63,656 nucleotides of DNA from Enterorhabdus sp. P55 (GTDB lineage Bacteria > Actinomycetota > Coriobacteriia > Coriobacteriales > Eggerthellaceae): assembly GCF_009911695.1 (NCBI RefSeq), contig NZ_QWKK01000005.1, positions 1 through 63,656 on the forward strand. The letters run 5' to 3'. The position numbers and the translations under genes are program-made. The notes under the pieces were generated by a model that saw nothing but the letters and a program-made list of their open reading frames with translations, was not told the DNA's origin and did no database searches. Below are positions 52,308 through 60,292 of this stretch, piece after piece; the stretch's first letter is position 1; each line of letters begins with the position of its first letter.

Positions 52308-52775
52308 TCATCGCAGCGCCGTTCCCATGACGGCCATCTCAACCTTGTCGCCCGCGCTCAACCACGGGCCCTCGCCCGCAAACCGCTCAAGCACGGCCCG
52401 GGCCCTCCGGCAGCGCAGACGCCGCCCGGGAGCGACTGCGCGATGGGCCTCGACCACAAGCCCCGTAGCATCCACGAACGCGACATCGACGGCATGTCCC
52501 ATGCCAAAAGTGTGGACATCGCGACAGGGCGCGAGCAGCATCACCCCCGCCTGAGGGCGGCGGAAAAGAAGCCCACGCAGGCGCGATGCCAGACTCGTCG
52601 CCAGGCAGAGCGATCCCAAGCCCCCTCCCATGCGCCCCTCGAAAGAGCGCTCCCCAACTGTCGCACATCTCGACACGCCGCCACGGGCAACGGCGCCACG
52701 CAGGTCGTCGGGATCAACCAGCGGTACCATGCGGCCCGGCGCGCGCCGCCTCAGCCAACCTTCCTGGCACCGCAT
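52308..52775 (-). CDS. DUF192 family protein
   Basis: 155 residues whose C-terminal 100 match DUF192: TSLASRLRGLLFRRPQAGVMLLAPCRDVHTFGMGHAVDVAFVD, with the conserved cysteine, histidine and Phe-Met. The usual secretion signal is missing. Start at 52775 is chosen for GAGGGG 5 bases upstream; 52730 is an alternative. It sits between the Tad genes and the zinc-ribbon gene and may be a pilus-related accessory protein. Function unknown. Confidence 0.75.
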   Translation of the reverse strand: MRCQEGWLRRRAPGRMVPLVDPDDLRGAVARGGVSRCATVGERSFEGRMGGGLGSLCLATSLASRLRGLLFRRPQAGVMLLAPCRDVHTFGMGHAVDVAFVDATGLVVEAHRAVAPGRRLRCRRARAVLERFAGEGPWLSAGDKVEMAVMGTALR

Positions 52776-52864
52776 CGCGCCCCTCGTCCGAGCGAGACTC
52801 CGATGCGAGCGCTCGCGACGCCGTGGCGCCCGCCCCTCCGCTGGGACGCCTCGCGCCCTGCCCG

Positions 52865-53371
52865 TTATTCCACCATCCGCACGCGCACCACGACGCTTGT
52901 CCATCCTGCTGCATCGGTGCACGACACCATTGCCCATCGACATAGCCCCTCTCCTTTCACGAACGTCGCGCAGCCCTCCACGCCGCTGGGAACCCCCAGC
53001 CAGCCTCGGTCGACCAGCGCTTTCGCCAGCATCTCGGCCCTATCGGCCGCAACGCCGGGGAAGACGAAGCCCAGCACCTGCCCATCTTCGCTGGCGTATG
53101 ACTCCCGAGCACCCTCGGGAGCAAACAGCTCCTCGACGAACCATGCCGGAGCCGACGGCCCCGCACGATAGCCGGGAAGCACCTCCTCCCACGCTGTCTC
53201 GCCACCAAGCGCAGCTCTCACCAGAGGGGACGCACGTGCTGGCCCCGCCACCTCGGGCGCGGGCCCCTCCTCCAGCCGTTGCAACAGCCCCGGTACCGCC
53301 ACCATCCCCAGCATCCCTGCCACGAGCGCCGCAGCCGCAAGCGCCCGCCTCCGCTGCCTCTTCTCGCCCAT
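52865..53371 (-). CDS. Membrane-anchored protein of the Tad operon
   Basis: 168 residues. A basic start (MGEKRQRRR) and a hydrophobic helix (residues 10-30) anchor an exported domain of about 135 residues. No family recognised. The soluble part contains two cysteines (GCATF, SCTDA) that could form a disulfide. GGAGG precedes the ATG, 9 bases after the TadE/F-like gene, so it is part of the pilus operon. It could be a pilus-associated lipid- or wall-facing factor. Confidence 0.7.
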   Translation of the reverse strand: MGEKRQRRRALAAAALVAGMLGMVAVPGLLQRLEEGPAPEVAGPARASPLVRAALGGETAWEEVLPGYRAGPSAPAWFVEELFAPEGARESYASEDGQVLGFVFPGVAADRAEMLAKALVDRGWLGVPSGVEGCATFVKGEGLCRWAMVSCTDAAGWTSVVVRVRMVE

Positions 53372-53380
53372 TCGCCCTCC

Positions 53381-53845
53381 TCAGAACAGCATTCCCGGCT
53401 TGTACGGATCCACCGTCAGCGACACCCGATGCTCCAGACGCGGAAGCCGCACGCCGAGCACCTCGTCACGCAGCCCCAGCCCGAACAAGGTCGGGGCATA
53501 GGCCAGCGTGGCCGTGTAGGTGACATGCCCGAGCACACCGCCCGACACCTCCACTCCCACCGCCAGGTTGTCGCGCACGAGCGCCTCCTCGATCACCGCC
53601 CGAACCTCCTCGGCGCCCCGCCCCGCGTCCTGCCCGTACGCCGGCGACGCCGCACAGAGACGCACCGCGTTACGCGCCACCCGATCGAAGGCTGCGCAGT
53701 CTCCGAAGAACGTGAGCGCATTCACGGCAACAACCGCCACGATGAGCACCACCGGCAGCACGACTAGCAGCTCCACGGTCATCTGGCCCCGGTCGTCAGC
53801 CTGCACCCGGCTGCAAAGCAAGGCGATGCCCGCTCTCACTGCCAT
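53381..53845 (-). CDS. TadE/TadF-like pseudopilin
   Basis: 154 residues. The pilin-like segment GQMTVELLVVLPVVLIVAVVAVN with Glu at position +5 is the TadE/TadF processing site. The exported part has a YTATLAYAP beta region. GGAGGTGATC lies 7 bases before ATG 53845, inside the end of the TadG-like gene (10-base overlap), so translation is coupled. Confidence 0.85.
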   Translation of the reverse strand: MAVRAGIALLCSRVQADDRGQMTVELLVVLPVVLIVAVVAVNALTFFGDCAAFDRVARNAVRLCAASPAYGQDAGRGAEEVRAVIEEALVRDNLAVGVEVSGGVLGHVTYTATLAYAPTLFGLGLRDEVLGVRLPRLEHRVSLTVDPYKPGMLF

Positions 53846-56010
53846 GGCCTGATCACCTCCGTCGCCTCGCCGTACAAGGATCCCACCGCATCGAAGCAAC
53901 GTTCCACCAGGCTGCGAGCACCCTCGCCAAGGGAGGGCGGCAGCGCCACAATCACGGGAATGGACACACCTCCGACCGGCAGCTCGATTCGCGCCACCTC
54001 GATCCCGCGCTCGCCAGCCGCCACGGCATCAAGCGCCTCAGCCTCTAGCTCCAGAGCCACCGACGAGAACAGATCAGCGGCCGGAGACGAGAACCGGAGA
54101 GCTTGCTCCCTCACCGAACGATATGTGGCAGAAAACCTCCCCTCTCCCTCAGCGACCACATGCACGCTGTTCACGAGCACCGGCCTTAAGGCGTTCAGCC
54201 GAGCCGGCTGCAAGCCCGCCGACGAGAAGGCGCCCTGCAAAGCGCCAGCCGCCCACGAGCCCAACCCGCTGGCACTGACCAGCGGAACGGAGGAGGCCGT
54301 CGCCTCTACAGCGCCCGTAAGTGCCTCCTGCCCCTTCCCGTAGACACGTAGCAACCCCGACCAGGCATCGAGCACGATGCGCGCCGCCCCCACCGCCGCG
54401 CCAGCATCCTGACCGAAGCTGTCCAGCAGCGCCGTGATGACCGTTTGCCCCTCGGGCGAGGGATCTTCGAGCAACGTTGAGCCCGAGACGGCTGCCCGCG
54501 AGCCCAGCGTCATGCCGCCGACGACGAACAACGACTCAAAGCCTTTGTCTGCCGCCACGGAGCCCGTGCTCACCACCAACGACACTGCGCCCCGGTACCC
54601 CGGAGGAGCCGCCTTGATGCGATAGGCGCCTGCCGACCGAGCCGCTTCAGCGCATTTTCCGATGAGGTCTCCCGCCGCGCCCTTGGCCGCTTCCAACTCT
54701 GGCGCGAGCCTCTCCTTGGCGGACCGATACTCGTCAGCCGCCTGGGCTATGGCCGCATAGTGGTACTCGAACCCGTTCTCGATGGCCGTAGACGCCGACG
54801 CCACGCTTCCCAAGCTTGACGACGTGAATTCGCACGCAGGGCAAAGCGAGAACTCGCCCGCCTCCCAGTCGGCAGCAGAGCCCATCCCCACTGCCTCCGC
54901 CGCGCCCGGGCAGCCACTCCAGGCGTGCATGGCGCGCTGCTCCCCCTCCGTGATGGGAAACGCGACCATGCGATAGAGCGCCGTTTGCCTCATCTCGTCA
55001 GTGTTGCGCGGCAGCCGCGGAAAGAAGGCATCGAACGAGTCATCCGTCTCAATCACATAGCCACGCGCAAGCTCATCGGCAGCGAACCGGTAGAACAGCT
55101 TGCGCAGAGCCGACCGAGCCTGCTCCTCCACATCGTCTGTCGCAGGGCGTTCCTGGGCCAAGCGCTGCACGTAGTAGGCGCGAGCCCGCTTGAGCGGCAC
55201 CGCAAACGACCAGGCATCGACGCTGCGATAGAGCGGGTTGAGCGATTCGTCTAAGGCAGCCAGGTGGTTCGCACGCTCGTAGAGGCAGTAGCCAGGGTGA
55301 GCGCCGCAATCTCGCTCGAAGGCCCGCTCCTTAGCCTCCTGCGCTTCGCGTGCCGCCTGCTCCGCCGCGGCAGCCGCGCGCTCGAGGGCGCCGGAATTCC
55401 CCTCCATGGACTCGCGCAGCACGCCAGCCGCCGCATCGACCCCCACCGTGATGTCGACTCCCTTGGAGGGGACGAGCATGGCTGCTGTCAGGTAACCGCC
55501 ACCCGAAGCGCCGCCCTGGTTGGCGGCCCCCACAGCCGCAGCGTTGGCGGCTGCCAGAAAGGGCAAGGCGGCCTGGAGCCGATTGAGCCCCCGCGCTGCG
55601 CGCTCGGCGAAGGCGCTGCGCGCGTCCAGAATCTTCGAACCCAGCTCCACCAAGCGTGCGCCCACGCTCGCGGTCGGCGGAACGCACAGCGCCACCACCC
55701 CTGCGCCATAGGTCACCGCCCCCAGCAATGAGAGCGACAACACCACCGCGTCGCACAGACGCACCGCCACCATAAACTCCGCCACAGGGTTCTCGGCAGC
55801 CAGCGCTGCCGCGTCGGCAACCTCTTGAATATCGGCCGCGGCGGCATTCACTCGGTAGACCTGAGCGCTGCTGAACACGAGCGCCAAAACCAGCAGCAGC
55901 GCCACGGCCATGCCCGCCGTGGTAAGCCCCTCCTCATCGCAGATGAGCCGACCCCACACGTCCCTGGCAATTCCTCGCGTCACCTGCCGATGCTCCTCAC
56001 CCGTCCTCAT
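53836..56010 (-). CDS. TadG-like pilus assembly protein
   Basis: 724 residues. N-terminal pilin-like signal (EEGLTTAGMAVALLLVLALVFSSAQVYRVNAAAADIQEVADAAALAAEN) followed by a second hydrophobic segment (VVLSLSLLGAVTYGAGVVALCV) and a long Ala-rich exported region with coiled-coil stretches. The ADAAALAA motif after the membrane helix is typical of TadG/Flp-associated proteins. Two cysteine pairs are exported. Longer than most TadG proteins. Overlaps the upstream TadE gene by 14 bases. Confidence 0.8.
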   Translation of the reverse strand: MRTGEEHRQVTRGIARDVWGRLICDEEGLTTAGMAVALLLVLALVFSSAQVYRVNAAAADIQEVADAAALAAENPVAEFMVAVRLCDAVVLSLSLLGAVTYGAGVVALCVPPTASVGARLVELGSKILDARSAFAERAARGLNRLQAALPFLAAANAAAVGAANQGGASGGGYLTAAMLVPSKGVDITVGVDAAAGVLRESMEGNSGALERAAAAAEQAAREAQEAKERAFERDCGAHPGYCLYERANHLAALDESLNPLYRSVDAWSFAVPLKRARAYYVQRLAQERPATDDVEEQARSALRKLFYRFAADELARGYVIETDDSFDAFFPRLPRNTDEMRQTALYRMVAFPITEGEQRAMHAWSGCPGAAEAVGMGSAADWEAGEFSLCPACEFTSSSLGSVASASTAIENGFEYHYAAIAQAADEYRSAKERLAPELEAAKGAAGDLIGKCAEAARSAGAYRIKAAPPGYRGAVSLVVSTGSVAADKGFESLFVVGGMTLGSRAAVSGSTLLEDPSPEGQTVITALLDSFGQDAGAAVGAARIVLDAWSGLLRVYGKGQEALTGAVEATASSVPLVSASGLGSWAAGALQGAFSSAGLQPARLNALRPVLVNSVHVVAEGEGRFSATYRSVREQALRFSSPAADLFSSVALELEAEALDAVAAGERGIEVARIELPVGGVSIPVIVALPPSLGEGARSLVERCFDAVGSLYGEATEVIRPWQ

Positions 56011-56623
56011 CGATCCACGCTCCTATCCAGCGGGCCGGGTCGCGCCCGACCTGTGCCCCCGCCGTCCACGCCGGCTGCGTCGGCATCGACCGCTCCACTG
56101 ACATCACGATGTTGCCGCGCTCGTTCGCCAACCCCAGCAACGCCGCTCCGCCGTCAAGCAGGGGAAGCGGGCGCACCTCAGTAGAGACCCTCACCGCCAC
56201 CCGGTCGGAACGCTCGTCACCCGACATCTCGACGCGCCACGTACAACCGCCCTCATGAACATGGAAGCAAGCCGCCGAGGGAACCGACCCCAGCCGACGC
56301 AAGACGTACTCCTCGCAAAGCGTCTCAGCATCGCCCATCGCATCGGATCGCGTGGCAAGCAGCCGACACCCCTCGGCTGCCGCCGCCTCCATGACCATGC
56401 GGTCGTACAGGAGAATCCCCGGCTGCAGGAGGAGAAGGGCGAGCAGAAACAGCACCGGCAGAGCGAAGGCGGCTTCCACCGTTGCCTGGCCGCGCTCGCC
56501 CCGCAAGCGCTCGGCGATGCGACGAGACCCCGGCAGCGAGCCCCGACAGCGCAGGATTCGACGCCTCCGCGTCCGAGTTATTACGCGGCTGCGACGAATC
56601 CCGCAACCCGGCCCCGTCCTCAT
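55997..56623 (-). CDS. tadE: TadE-like pseudopilin
   Basis: 208 residues. An unusually long, Arg-rich cytoplasmic lead (residues 1-42) precedes RGQATVEAAFALPVLFLLALLLLQPGILLYDR, the TadE pilin-like helix with Glu at +5. The exported domain has two cysteines flanking HVHEGG. Processing by a prepilin peptidase is expected, but none (TadV/CpaA) is in the window. GGGGGAG precedes the ATG. Confidence 0.86.
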   Translation of the reverse strand: MRTGPGCGIRRSRVITRTRRRRILRCRGSLPGSRRIAERLRGERGQATVEAAFALPVLFLLALLLLQPGILLYDRMVMEAAAAEGCRLLATRSDAMGDAETLCEEYVLRRLGSVPSAACFHVHEGGCTWRVEMSGDERSDRVAVRVSTEVRPLPLLDGGAALLGLANERGNIVMSVERSMPTQPAWTAGAQVGRDPARWIGAWIDEDG

Positions 56624-56644
56624 TTGCTCCCCCTCTCCCCCTCG

Positions 56645-56869
56645 TCAATAGCAGAACGCATCGGATGCCCATCCCGCCGCTATCCCCACGTGGTGGGAGG
56701 CCGCAGCCAGGGCATGCTCGACGAACAAGCCCCGCTCCAGAGCGGAGGCAAGCAGCCCGCATGCCGCCACGATGACCACCAGAATCCCAGCCACCACGGC
56801 ATACTCCACAGTGGCTTGGCCTGACTCATCCGCTATAAGCCGTTGATGCCAGCGGCTATGGCGTCCCAC
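56645..56869 (-). CDS. Flp-type pilin 2
   Basis: 74 residues if the GTG at 56869 is used. The type IVb pilin signature is ESG-QATVEYAVVAGILVVIVAACGLL, cleaved after glycine. The C-terminal part (GLFVEHALAAASHHVGIAAGW) is short, as in Flp pilins, and ends in CY. The start is uncertain: the ribosome site AGGAG is only 2 bases away, and the reading frame overlaps flp1 by 37 bases, so translation may depend on flp1. Confidence 0.75.
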   Translation of the reverse strand: MGRHSRWHQRLIADESGQATVEYAVVAGILVVIVAACGLLASALERGLFVEHALAAASHHVGIAAGWASDAFCY

Positions 56870-57081
56870 AGCTCCTGCAGTTTTGGCCTGAACAGGGTGA
56901 TGGCCAGAATGGCTATCACCACTAGGATGCCCACCAGAATGGCGTACTCCGTCGTGCCCTGACCGGCCTGGCAGGCCAGCTTCTCCTGCACGCGTCCCCG
57001 CAGTCTTCCCCAGACAATGCCAGCACGCTCCCAGGCGGCGCGCATGCGCGCTGCCCCTCCCTCGATCATCTTCACCTTCAC
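56833..57081 (-). CDS. flp: Flp-type pilin 1
   Basis: 82 residues. QAG-QGTTEYAILVGILVVIAILAITLF is the Flp pilin helix with Glu at +5, preceded by a basic 39-residue leader that is longer than usual. The mature part ends PKLQELWDAIAAGINGL. It is the first structural pilin after the assembly genes tadZ, tadA, tadB and tadC. Confidence 0.88.
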   Translation of the reverse strand: MKVKMIEGGAARMRAAWERAGIVWGRLRGRVQEKLACQAGQGTTEYAILVGILVVIAILAITLFRPKLQELWDAIAAGINGL

Positions 57082-57096
57082 GTCTCTTCTCCTCTC

Positions 57097-58035
57097 TCAT
57101 GAGAAACCTCCGATAAGCTCTAGCATCACTGGGCCGAGCACCAGCATCAGCATCGCGGGCAGGATGAGCACCGCCGTGGGCACCATCATCTTGACCGGCG
57201 CCTTCGCCACCTGCTCCTGCTTGCGTGCGCGGTAGGCGGCCCGCGCCTCCCTTGCTGCGCCCTCCAGGCTCTCGGCAAGCGAGGATCCGAAGCGCAAGGA
57301 GCGCACCACGTTCTCCACCACCCGGCCGAACAGCGCCGAGTCATAGGAGGCGGCAACACGGCGCAGCGCCTCCTCGCGCGAGGTCAGGCCACAGCCCCAC
57401 TGCCGCTGCGCGGCTGCGAGCGAGGAGGAAAGCAGCGTGTCGAAGTGCTCTCCGTAAAGCGCGAGGCTGCGATCGAACGACAGCCCGCTGCGGAGCCCCA
57501 ATGCCACTACGTCGAGCATCTCTGAGAGGTGCCGTTCCAGCTCCTCTGCCCGACAGCGGCACCGCCTCTCCACCGCCCAGCGCGGCGCCCGTGCCCCCAC
57601 GACGGCACCCGCCGCGCCCAGCAGCGCCGCTACCTCGGGAGAGGCGGCCGACCCTACCAGAGCCCCGACCCCCGCGCCAGCCACCAGCAGGCGAACGCGC
57701 GCCTCCCCGCACGCCTCTACCGTCACCGCATCCCCTAAGCCCGCCAGCCGCAGACGATCCTCGAACCACTGAGGGTGACGCAGCGGAGGGGGCGCCCACG
57801 GTCGAAAGGAGCCCGCTGCCATCTGCCGGGCGACAGCTGCCAGGTACCCTGCGACACGCTCGTCAGCGGCCTCGCGCCGATCGGAGAGCGAGGCTTCCAT
57901 CCCCCGAACGCCTCGACGGTGCCGCAGACGACGCGCTGCTACGTCGGCACGCATCCATGCCCACAGCCCGAGGAGCCCGGCGAACGCGCACGCGCCGACC
58001 GCCCAGGGCCACATCATCTGCTCCACGTCGATCAC
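57097..58035 (-). CDS. tadC: TadC-like inner membrane pilus assembly protein
   Basis: 312 residues of the type II secretion F domain: membrane helix at the N-terminus, conserved EELERHLSEMLDVVALGLRSGLSFDRSLALY, then two more helices (PTAVLILPAMLMLVLGPVMLEL) at the C-terminus. TadC forms the membrane platform with TadB. The start is a GTG overlapping the tadB stop (GTGA); ATG 58017 is an alternative. Operon position after tadB is conserved in Tad loci. Confidence 0.88.
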   Translation of the reverse strand: MIDVEQMMWPWAVGACAFAGLLGLWAWMRADVAARRLRHRRGVRGMEASLSDRREAADERVAGYLAAVARQMAAGSFRPWAPPPLRHPQWFEDRLRLAGLGDAVTVEACGEARVRLLVAGAGVGALVGSAASPEVAALLGAAGAVVGARAPRWAVERRCRCRAEELERHLSEMLDVVALGLRSGLSFDRSLALYGEHFDTLLSSSLAAAQRQWGCGLTSREEALRRVAASYDSALFGRVVENVVRSLRFGSSLAESLEGAAREARAAYRARKQEQVAKAPVKMMVPTAVLILPAMLMLVLGPVMLELIGGFS

Positions 58036-59000
58036 TCCCTCTCAACGTCAAGCATCCGCCGGACGAGAACCACGCCCGTCACCTGCATGCCCAGCGCCGC
58101 TCCCAGTAGGACGAACCCAGCCGGGCTGCTGAAGAAGGGAGCGAGAAAGTCATCGCTGACCAAGGAAAACAACGCCACCAAGATGAACGGCATGAGCGTT
58201 ACGATGCGAGCGGAGAGCTTCGCCTGCGCCGTCTGGACGCGAAGCGAACGGCGCAGCTCCAACTCGCCCTCCACCGACTCTCGCGCCGCCTCGAGCACCG
58301 TGACCAGGCTTCCGCCGCTCTGATGCTGCACGTCAAGGGACACCGCCACAAATGAGAGCTCCGGCAGGCCTCGCTGATCACGGAAGACCGCCAGAGCCTC
58401 GGTGGGAGAGCATCCCGTGTCAAGGCGGGCCGCCGCGCGGGCGAACAAGGTGCCGATCCCATCGCCCATCTCGGCCGCCGTCTGCTTCAGCGTCTGCGAA
58501 AGGGAGAGTCCCGCCCGAAAGCACACCCCCATCGACCGCAGGGCCTCGGGCACCTCCTCGCGCAAAAGCACCTGGTGCCTCTCCCGGGCTGAGCGCAGCG
58601 CACCCGCAATCGCCACCGCGCCGCAGCCGACCACCGCCGCAGCGCACACCACCGATCCGGACGCCATCCCTGCCACCATGCCTGCCGCAAGACAGAGGCC
58701 AAGCGCCAAGCTGGCCAACGACTCCGCCGAGGCCAGCATCCCCCGCCCATCCAGCAGCGACTCAGCGTCCTGCGCCATGCGGCGCAGCCGCGTGCTGCGC
58801 AGGAGCGCTCGCGCAAACGGCCGCAGAGGCGCCACGCCGTTGCGCAGGAGCCAAGGCACCATGCCCGACCCACGCGATCCCACGAGCGCCTGGGCCCTAC
58901 GCGCACGCTCCACCGCCTCGGCGACTTGCTGGCCTAGCACCAGGCCCGCAGCCGCAGCGCCCGCTAGCGCGCCACCTGCCATGGCAACTGCCGTCTCCAT
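58032..59000 (-). CDS. tadB: TadB-like inner membrane pilus assembly protein
   Basis: 322 residues. T2SS F domain: EEVPEALRSMGVCFRAGLSLSQTLKQTAAEMGDGIGTLFARAAARLDTG, flanked by four hydrophobic helices. Works with TadC and the ATPase TadA in Flp pilus assembly. ATG 59000 has GGAGGTGGAACG just before; it lies inside the 3' end of tadA (37-base overlap). Confidence 0.88.
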   Translation of the reverse strand: METAVAMAGGALAGAAAAGLVLGQQVAEAVERARRAQALVGSRGSGMVPWLLRNGVAPLRPFARALLRSTRLRRMAQDAESLLDGRGMLASAESLASLALGLCLAAGMVAGMASGSVVCAAAVVGCGAVAIAGALRSARERHQVLLREEVPEALRSMGVCFRAGLSLSQTLKQTAAEMGDGIGTLFARAAARLDTGCSPTEALAVFRDQRGLPELSFVAVSLDVQHQSGGSLVTVLEAARESVEGELELRRSLRVQTAQAKLSARIVTLMPFILVALFSLVSDDFLAPFFSSPAGFVLLGAALGMQVTGVVLVRRMLDVERE

Positions 59001-60292
59001 CGTTCCACCTCCCTCCCATCGATAAGGCCAGCTCGCGCCGCTTGAGCCACCCACGAGGGCTCCGCGAGCCACTGCCCGCAAGCCTCCCCCAGCCCCCGCT
59101 CGTAGAGCGGAACGAGCTCGCAAGCCCGGCGCCGCTGATCAAAAGACACCTCGGCCGCAGCGGAGACGAAGCGCGTCCCATCGCGAGCGCGCGTGGTCTG
59201 CACTATCAGGTCGAAGGCGTTGCCTATCTGGGCCTCTACCGCGTCGAGCGGCAGGTCAACCGCATAACGCACCATAGTGACCAGGCGGTCGACCACCTCC
59301 TGCGGCGCATTGGCGTGCAGCGTGGTCAGCGAACCCTCATGACCCGTGTTCATGGCCTGAAGCATGTCGAGCGCCTCTCCGCCGCGGCACTCGCCGACAA
59401 TGATGCGATCCGGCCGCATGCGCAGCGCGTTGATGACGAGCTCGCGAATGGTCACCTCTCCGGTTCCCTCGGCATTGCTGGGCCGCGCCTCCAACCGCAC
59501 CACGTGGGGGTGCTCAGTGAACTTCAGCTCAGCCGAGTCCTCGATGGTGATGACGCGCTCCCCATGCGGGATATGGCACGACAACGCGTTCAGCAGCGTG
59601 GTCTTGCCGCTACCCGTCCCGCCCGACACCGCCACGTTCTTTCGCGCGACCACCGCCCACACGAGCATCTGACGAAAGTCGTCGCCAAACGACCCGCCCG
59701 CTGCCATCTCGTCAAGCGTCATGACGCGGCGCGAGAAGAGTCTGATGGTCAGCAACGGCCCATCAGGCGAAAGCGGGGGGATAATGGCGTGCACGCGGTG
59801 TCCCTCGGGAAGCCGCGCGCTCACCGTCGGCGAAGCCTCGTCGATGCGGCGTCCAAGCGGCCCGATGATGCGGTCGATGAGCACGCGCACCTGCTCGTCG
59901 CTCGCGAAGACCGCGGGGCTGCGATGCAACCGGCCCTGGCGCTCGTAGTAGATGCTCTGCGTCCCATTGACCATGACCTCGGTCACCGTGTCGTCTTCGA
60001 GAAGCCCGTCGATGGGGCCCATGCCGAAGACGACGTCCACGAGATCATTCACCAGACGCTCGCGATCCTCCACAGACACGCGCTCCCAGCCGCCCTCGGC
60101 GAAGGTCTGGCGGCAGGCAGCGCGCAGCTCGTTGCGCGCACGCTCGGGATTCTCGGCCATCAACGCGGCCACCTTCTCCATGGCAAGGCGCCTGCGGACA
60201 CTGCGGCGCAGATCCTCCACCGTCGCCCCACGAGGCGCAGTCGCAACGTCGCGCGACGCCCCCACCGTACGGGCTCGCTCGAGGAGCGTCAT
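58964..60292 (-). CDS. tadA: Tad pilus assembly ATPase
   Basis: 442-residue CpaF/TadA hexameric ATPase. N-terminal helical domain, then Walker A SGGTGSGKTTLLNAL, Asp box ITIEDSAELKF, Walker B RPDRIIVGECRGGEAL and the histidine box GHEGSLTTLHANAP. It drives Flp pilin polymerisation. Start overlaps the tadZ stop (ATGA). Confidence 0.95.
   Translation of the reverse strand: MTLLERARTVGASRDVATAPRGATVEDLRRSVRRRLAMEKVAALMAENPERARNELRAACRQTFAEGGWERVSVEDRERLVNDLVDVVFGMGPIDGLLEDDTVTEVMVNGTQSIYYERQGRLHRSPAVFASDEQVRVLIDRIIGPLGRRIDEASPTVSARLPEGHRVHAIIPPLSPDGPLLTIRLFSRRVMTLDEMAAGGSFGDDFRQMLVWAVVARKNVAVSGGTGSGKTTLLNALSCHIPHGERVITIEDSAELKFTEHPHVVRLEARPSNAEGTGEVTIRELVINALRMRPDRIIVGECRGGEALDMLQAMNTGHEGSLTTLHANAPQEVVDRLVTMVRYAVDLPLDAVEAQIGNAFDLIVQTTRARDGTRFVSAAAEVSFDQRRRACELVPLYERGLGEACGQWLAEPSWVAQAARAGLIDGREVERWRRQLPWQVAR

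Noticed and set aside
52630-53523. 297-codon plus-strand frame in the Tad tail
   Set aside because: Antisense to the DUF192 and membrane-anchored genes; Pro/Arg/Ala-rich.
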